Source: Diphasiastrum complanatum (Eukaryota; Streptophyta; Lycopodiopsida; Lycopodiales; Lycopodiaceae). Taken from it: a DNA stretch of 64,000 bases. This document shows, piece after piece, positions 61,501 through 64,000 of this stretch (position 1 is the stretch's first letter; the number at the start of each line of letters is the position of its first letter). Position numbers and translations under genes: made by a program. The stretch is from NCBI GenBank assembly GCA_029204225.1, contig CM055111.1, forward strand, positions 20,589,003-20,653,002. The letters run 5' to 3'. Below the pieces are notes generated by a model. It did not search any database. It was not told the origin of the DNA and worked only from the letters and a program-made list of their open reading frames with translations.

Positions 61501-62895
61501 GGCATGATGAAGCAAAACTGGTTCTGCAAAGTAAAAAATGATGTGAGCAGGTGGATACATTGCACTTCTTAATCTTTGAATATACAGACTTCTTCAAAAT
61601 TACCCAAAAAATACTTGCGTTTAGATTCTAAGTTGGTGCTAGCTGCACAACAGTATATCTCCTGGTGAAATTTTCAGATGCAACAGCAAAACAGCCCAGT
61701 GATGACAAGCTATACATACAGAAGAAACACTCAATAGCTGCACTTAGAGTCAAAATTCAAGGATCTGGTCAGTAGCAAATTGTTTATGTGAAATCTCTAA
61801 ATTCTCTGGCTTCACAGGCCATAATAAAAAAAATAGATTTCTTGTATCCTGTTATCACAATCTTGCATTCACTCTTGTCAGCACAAACTCTCAGAAGAAA
61901 AAAACCCTTCCGGTGGCCCCTACTTCAGAGTGCTCTGTGTACGAAAAGATTTGATCACGTTCCAACTTCTTGGCAAACACAATACAACATTTGGACAACA
62001 TCTTGAGGCTCTCATAGTCTTTTTCAGAATTTCAGGTATCTCACTAAAATGACCACTTTTATGAAATATTTCAATCTAGATCATTTTACATAACAAGGTC
62101 TATACAATTTCCTGATTTCTAGGCTTTAGAGTATTAATCATATAGGAAAATGTCGTGTCATTGAATGTAATTGACCAAAAGCCTTTTAACCTAGCAATTG
62201 TTTGCTCATTAAGGGTAGACTAAGTATCTCAACTAGACTTTGATAAAACCTTTGTTCTCGAACTAGTTTCAAGAGGAAGTCATGAAAAAAAATCCAAGTT
62301 AGAGATTGTGCCATGAGCACTTGACCTTTGTCACCCTATCACTACAATAGGGTGTCTAGAAACCTCATAACCAGTGTTTTGCTAAGCTCTTCTATGACAA
62401 TGTAGCATCTGGTCCATGTTATGGTCAAGAGTTCGGTCAAGAGTTCGAGGTCTTATATAATTGAAAATTGTGTTCATATTAGTCCATGACACATGTTATG
62501 GTCGTGATTTTGAGGGTTTAAAAGTTTTTGGTTGGTTTACACAGTAAAAAATTGTGTTTGTTTTCTGTTATAAGGTTTGAAAGCAGCTATCTTTTAAGTG
62601 GCATAGCATCAATACATAACAGCAACTGGTTCACCAAGTTTCAAAATGTCTCAATGCCATAGTTCTATACGTTTAAAAATTGTACCTTCGTTCCAAATTT
62701 ATCCTGGCCTTTGGGTCTTACAGACACATTGACATCACATCTTAATGAACCCTCTTGCATATTCCCATTACTTATGCCAAGATATCGCACAATCCTCTGA
62801 AGTTCTGCAGCATACTCTGCAGCTTCCAAGCCATTTCGCATATCAGGCTCAGACACAACTTCCAAAAGAGGAACACCTGCTCTGTTCAAATCCAC
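46572..62895 (-). CDS. GATB: GatB, organellar Glu-tRNA(Gln) amidotransferase subunit B (C-terminal 7 exons)
   Basis: Subunit B of the GatCAB-type enzyme that converts Glu-tRNA(Gln) to Gln-tRNA(Gln) in mitochondria and plastids; it binds the tRNA and holds the kinase/transamidase site. Exons in order are 62895-62686, 61455-61315, 61076-60873, 60600-60403, 49230-49162, 46980-46864 and 46646-46572 (stop). All are phase 0 with GT-AG introns, giving 337 codons plus stop. The family hallmark [17 protein letters not shown] opens the first exon, followed by [18 protein letters not shown], then [22 protein letters not shown] and [13 protein letters not shown]. The C-terminal GatB/YqeY-like tail has [47 protein letters not shown] and a Val/Met-rich end. 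No stop or frameshift breaks these exons. The N-terminal half, with any targeting peptide, lies beyond the right edge. The 11.2-kb intron (49231-60402) is filled with retroelements. Confidence 0.95.
46981..49161. other. GATB intron, no recognised element
   Basis: 2181-bp intron. Short open frames occur on both strands (such as 47879-48193 minus), but none shows a domain and neither strand has a long open stretch. The composition is ordinary AT-rich plant intron. Confidence 0.5.
49280..49715. mobile_element. Possible small non-autonomous DNA transposon
   Basis: The left side has GCGTTCCGGAACGTGTTCCG and TTCCGGAACGC. The middle carries poly-T, then AAATGGGTATCAAAAG, like the AATATGGGTATCAGATG core of the 63-kb element. 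The right side has ACGTTCCGGGCACGCAATCC and GAACGATGGCAATGC. The palindromic GTTCCGGAAC arrays at both sides suggest a relative of the 63-kb element. Termini and target duplication could not be fixed. Confidence 0.45.
49778..50197 (+). repeat. Gypsy-2 5' LTR
   Basis: About 420 bp. The start is set by the first base shared with the 3' LTR (AGTTATGGACTCGG) and the end by the primer site. The true first base may be a TG a few bases later. Confidence 0.8.
50198..50209 (+). other. Gypsy-2 primer binding site
   Basis: TGGTATCAGAGC directly after the 5' LTR (TTCGTAACT), complementary to initiator tRNA-Met. Confidence 0.9.
50480..50745 (+). repeat. Gypsy-2 leader tandem repeats (~77 bp)
   Basis: TTGTTTGCAGGC followed by C/T-rich sequence and TTTCATCCGTT recurs at about 50489, 50566 and 50643, with a fourth partial copy (TTGGCTGTCCAG) near 50728. 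It lies in the untranslated leader before gag. Short Pro/Ser/Phe-rich frames across it are artefacts. Confidence 0.65.
50814..54825 (+). pseudogene. Gypsy-2 gag-pol, RT intact, RNase H/integrase deleted
   Basis: Gag starts at 50814 ([12 protein letters not shown]) and shifts frame near 51190. It continues ([16 protein letters not shown]) to stops at 51617-51619 and about 51656. The same frame then runs with a CCHC knuckle ([14 protein letters not shown], about 51829), protease ([10 protein letters not shown], about 52105) and a long open stretch (52232-53956) holding [29 protein letters not shown], the catalytic YFDDILIF (about 53127), and the RNase H start [13 protein letters not shown] (about 53570). 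There the frame jumps to integrase text (DHFYWPSLR), so most RNase H and the integrase finger are deleted. Integrase keeps [13 protein letters not shown], then shifts frame (about 53860-53940) to [12 protein letters not shown]. The end has a chromodomain-like [17 protein letters not shown] (about 54650). Confidence 0.9.
54874..55177 (+). repeat. Gypsy-2 3' LTR, truncated
   Basis: Matches 5' LTR 49778-50056, then stops after GCTGATGATATTGATCT, where LINE coding sequence begins. The last ~140 bp of the LTR are missing and do not reappear after the LINE. Confidence 0.85.
55178..57003 (+). mobile_element. LINE 3' part: RT end and C-terminal domain
   Basis: Non-LTR retrotransposon sequence joined directly to the truncated Gypsy LTR. 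It starts inside the RT ([20 protein letters not shown], about 55190), keeps the catalytic [11 protein letters not shown] (about 55325), then breaks (stop 55378-55380 and frameshifts). Pieces continue at 55463-55765 ([10 protein letters not shown]) and 55907-56179. The C-terminal zinc-finger-like domain is at 56234-56635 ([31 protein letters not shown]), with a basic tail ending [10 protein letters not shown]. About 370 bp of 3' flank follow. Endonuclease and the N-terminal RT are missing, as in a typical 5'-truncated LINE, but the precise junction inside an LTR is unusual. Confidence 0.85.
56910..57190. repeat. Direct repeat in the LINE 3' flank
   Basis: ACCACATACTTGACATGTAC through TTTTGGCATGGAAAGGACATTAATAAAGCTT (about 56916-56982) recurs diverged at about 57099-57165 (ACCACATACTTCACATATAG, TTTTGGCATGAAAAAGACATTAATGAAGCTT). 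The offset is about 183 bp. Confidence 0.75.
57191..58013. other. GATB intron filler, nothing recognised
   Basis: AT-rich sequence without coding or structural signal. It precedes the C-terminal part of a minus-strand Gypsy remnant and may hold that element's decayed 3' region. Confidence 0.35.
58014..58850 (-). pseudogene. Gypsy-4 integrase C-terminal remnant (minus)
   Basis: Minus-strand decayed Gypsy pol. It reads [15 protein letters not shown] (integrase catalytic Asp region, about 58785-58740), then scattered words ([16 protein letters not shown], about 58455-58405) and an open end with [16 protein letters not shown] (58190 downward), the FHVSHLK motif that precedes the C terminus or chromodomain of Gypsy polyproteins. 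Many stops. No LTR seen. Confidence 0.75.
58851..59470 (+). pseudogene. LINE ORF1 end and endonuclease start fragment
   Basis: Open frame 58833-59165 has [20 protein letters not shown] and [12 protein letters not shown] followed by a basic helix ([18 protein letters not shown]), similar to the nucleic-acid-binding end of plant LINE ORF1-like proteins. Downstream frames give [17 protein letters not shown] and [15 protein letters not shown] (about 59260-59385), as at the start of an AP-like endonuclease. A G-run at 59417-59427 follows. It may be the 5' part of the LINE family whose 3' part is at 55178-57003, but no overlap links them. Confidence 0.6.
59471..60402. other. GATB intron end, no recognised element
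   Basis: Ordinary sequence with short frames on both strands (59730-59972 plus, 59867-59655 minus). I recognise none of them. Confidence 0.4.
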
Positions 62896-62934
62896 CTGAA
62901 TAAGACATTACAATAGTATGTCATGCAGCTCTCT

Positions 62935-62942
<8 letters not shown>

Positions 62943-62998
<56 letters not shown>
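62943..62998. repeat. (CT)28 microsatellite
   Basis: Uninterrupted CT repeats in a GATB intron, 48 bp upstream (in transcription) of the exon starting at 62895. On the transcribed strand this is a GA tract. Confidence 0.96.
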
Positions 62999-63000
<2 letters not shown>

Positions 63001-63165
63001 TACTTTGAAATCTACAAAAGCAAGCTTGAAACAAGAATATGATGAGGTACAAAGCATTTTGAAGCTCTATTATGTGTGGATCATAGTCGCCCGTTACAGA
63101 ACAGAACAGAACGCGTTTTGTTCCAGAACGAACTCTGCGATTTTATTTTTTTTAGTATGTAGTAC

Positions 63166-63926
63166 CATAGTTGCAGCGAATCTCGATTCGCTGGGTCTGC
63201 AATTCGCGGGTCGCGATTCTGCGAATCGCGATTCGCGACCCAGAATCGCAAAAAAAAACAAAAAAAAAAATTTTTTTTTTTGGAAAAATTGCTTATTGCT
63301 GAAATTTTTTTAGGGGATCAATGGTCAAACCAGCGTTTTGCCTCTCAGAAGTGCAGTAGATGAGGCACAAACAGATCTTATTTTCAGTAGCTATCCAGTT
63401 GTCATTTGCTCTGGTTTTCAGTAAATGTTAATGCTACAGTTTGGACTATCAACTGTATGGATGATGATCACTTTTGCAATTGGTTCACTGGAGATGTGAG
63501 TGCAATGTACATACAGTTGGGGGCATAAATATTGGGCCCTTCTCGGCGCGCATTTGGACCCCATTTTTATCTACAGGGGCGGTGGCATTTTCATCTATAG
63601 TGTATATATAGCAAGAAGCTCTAGGGGGTTCGGGGGACAATAGCCCCCCGGGAAACAGGGGGTTCGGGGGGCGGTAAGGCCTTTTCATGATTTGGCCTTC
63701 CAACTCCCCGAGTGAAAACACACTTTTTGGTGTTTCGCACCCGAAACAGTCGGCAAACTACACAATCATAATCCCCTCGATCAGAGCTTTCATCTGATAC
63801 CCATATTGCCTAAAAAAATTTCAAAAAAAAAAAAAAAATCGATTCTACACGATTCTGGGAAAATCCCGAATCGCGATTCGGAATCGCAATTCTGAATCGC
63901 GATTCGGAAATCGCGCTGCAACTATG
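63166..63926. mobile_element. hAT-type non-autonomous transposon with 8-bp target duplication
   Basis: A 761-bp element flanked by the perfect 8-bp duplication TGTAGTAC (63158-63165 and 63927-63934). Termini CATAGTTGCAGCG and CGCTGCAACTATG are exact inverted repeats of 13 bp. Inside them lie subterminal arrays of short palindromes (GAATCGCGATTCG, CGCGATTC and variants; 63178-63250 and about 63838-63915), then A/T tracts. The middle has no transposase but carries two GGGGGTTCGGGGG motifs (about 63626 and 63659) and the AGCTTTCATCTGATACCCATATTG core shared with 10.3 kb. An 8-bp duplication and CA...TG ends are characteristic of the hAT superfamily. It lies in a GATB intron. Confidence 0.93.
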
Positions 63927-64000
63927 TGTAGTACTATGTTTTTCTTCTTGTTTTTCATAAAATTCCACATCGAGACGAGGCCTTTAGCCATCAACGAACA

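Overview
This is a stretch of plant nuclear chromosome, almost certainly from a seed plant. The evidence is intron-rich host genes with GT-AG introns, LTR retrotransposons primed by initiator tRNA-Met (TGGTATCAGAGC sites), plant-type hAT transposons, and many long (CT)n/(GA)n microsatellites. I cannot name the species. Most of the window is transposon sequence. Only two host genes could be rebuilt, both on the minus strand and both with very large introns that hold transposons.

Layout. 1-2562: intergenic, with a 178-bp direct duplication. 2563-16312 (minus): a complete gene for a multi-pass membrane RING-finger protein of the RNFT1/RNFT2 type, eight coding exons and 446 codons. Its 7.6-kb sixth intron holds two decayed hAT transposons plus microsatellites and a GC-rich minisatellite. 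Its 2.8-kb second intron holds a third hAT copy in the opposite orientation. A probable 5'UTR exon and a G-box lie at 17.2-17.5 kb.

19264-31359: a chromodomain Gypsy element (1079-bp LTRs, GTCCA target duplication) whose 5' LTR is split by a younger Copia element at 19384-25063 (682-bp LTRs). Both elements are internally deleted: the Copia lacks its zinc knuckle and protease, and the Gypsy lacks most of its reverse transcriptase and RNase H. 31.4-45 kb: a graveyard of further Gypsy and Copia fragments in both orientations, with a roughly 200-bp (AT)n(AG)n tract.

46572-62895 and beyond the right edge (minus): the last seven exons of GATB, subunit B of the organellar aspartyl/glutamyl-tRNA amidotransferase. 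One of its introns is 11.2 kb and contains a Gypsy element with a mostly intact RT, a LINE 3' part fused to that element's truncated LTR, a minus-strand Gypsy integrase remnant and a second LINE fragment. A small hAT-type non-autonomous transposon with a perfect 8-bp target duplication lies at 63166-63926, in the next GATB intron.

The two host genes are unrelated in function: one is predicted to ubiquitinate from a membrane, the other makes Gln-tRNA(Gln) in mitochondria and plastids. No prokaryote-style system, CRISPR array, rRNA or tRNA gene was seen. The most informative features are the length-verified nested LTR insertions, the hAT copies inside introns, and the small hAT-type family with palindromic subterminal arrays.
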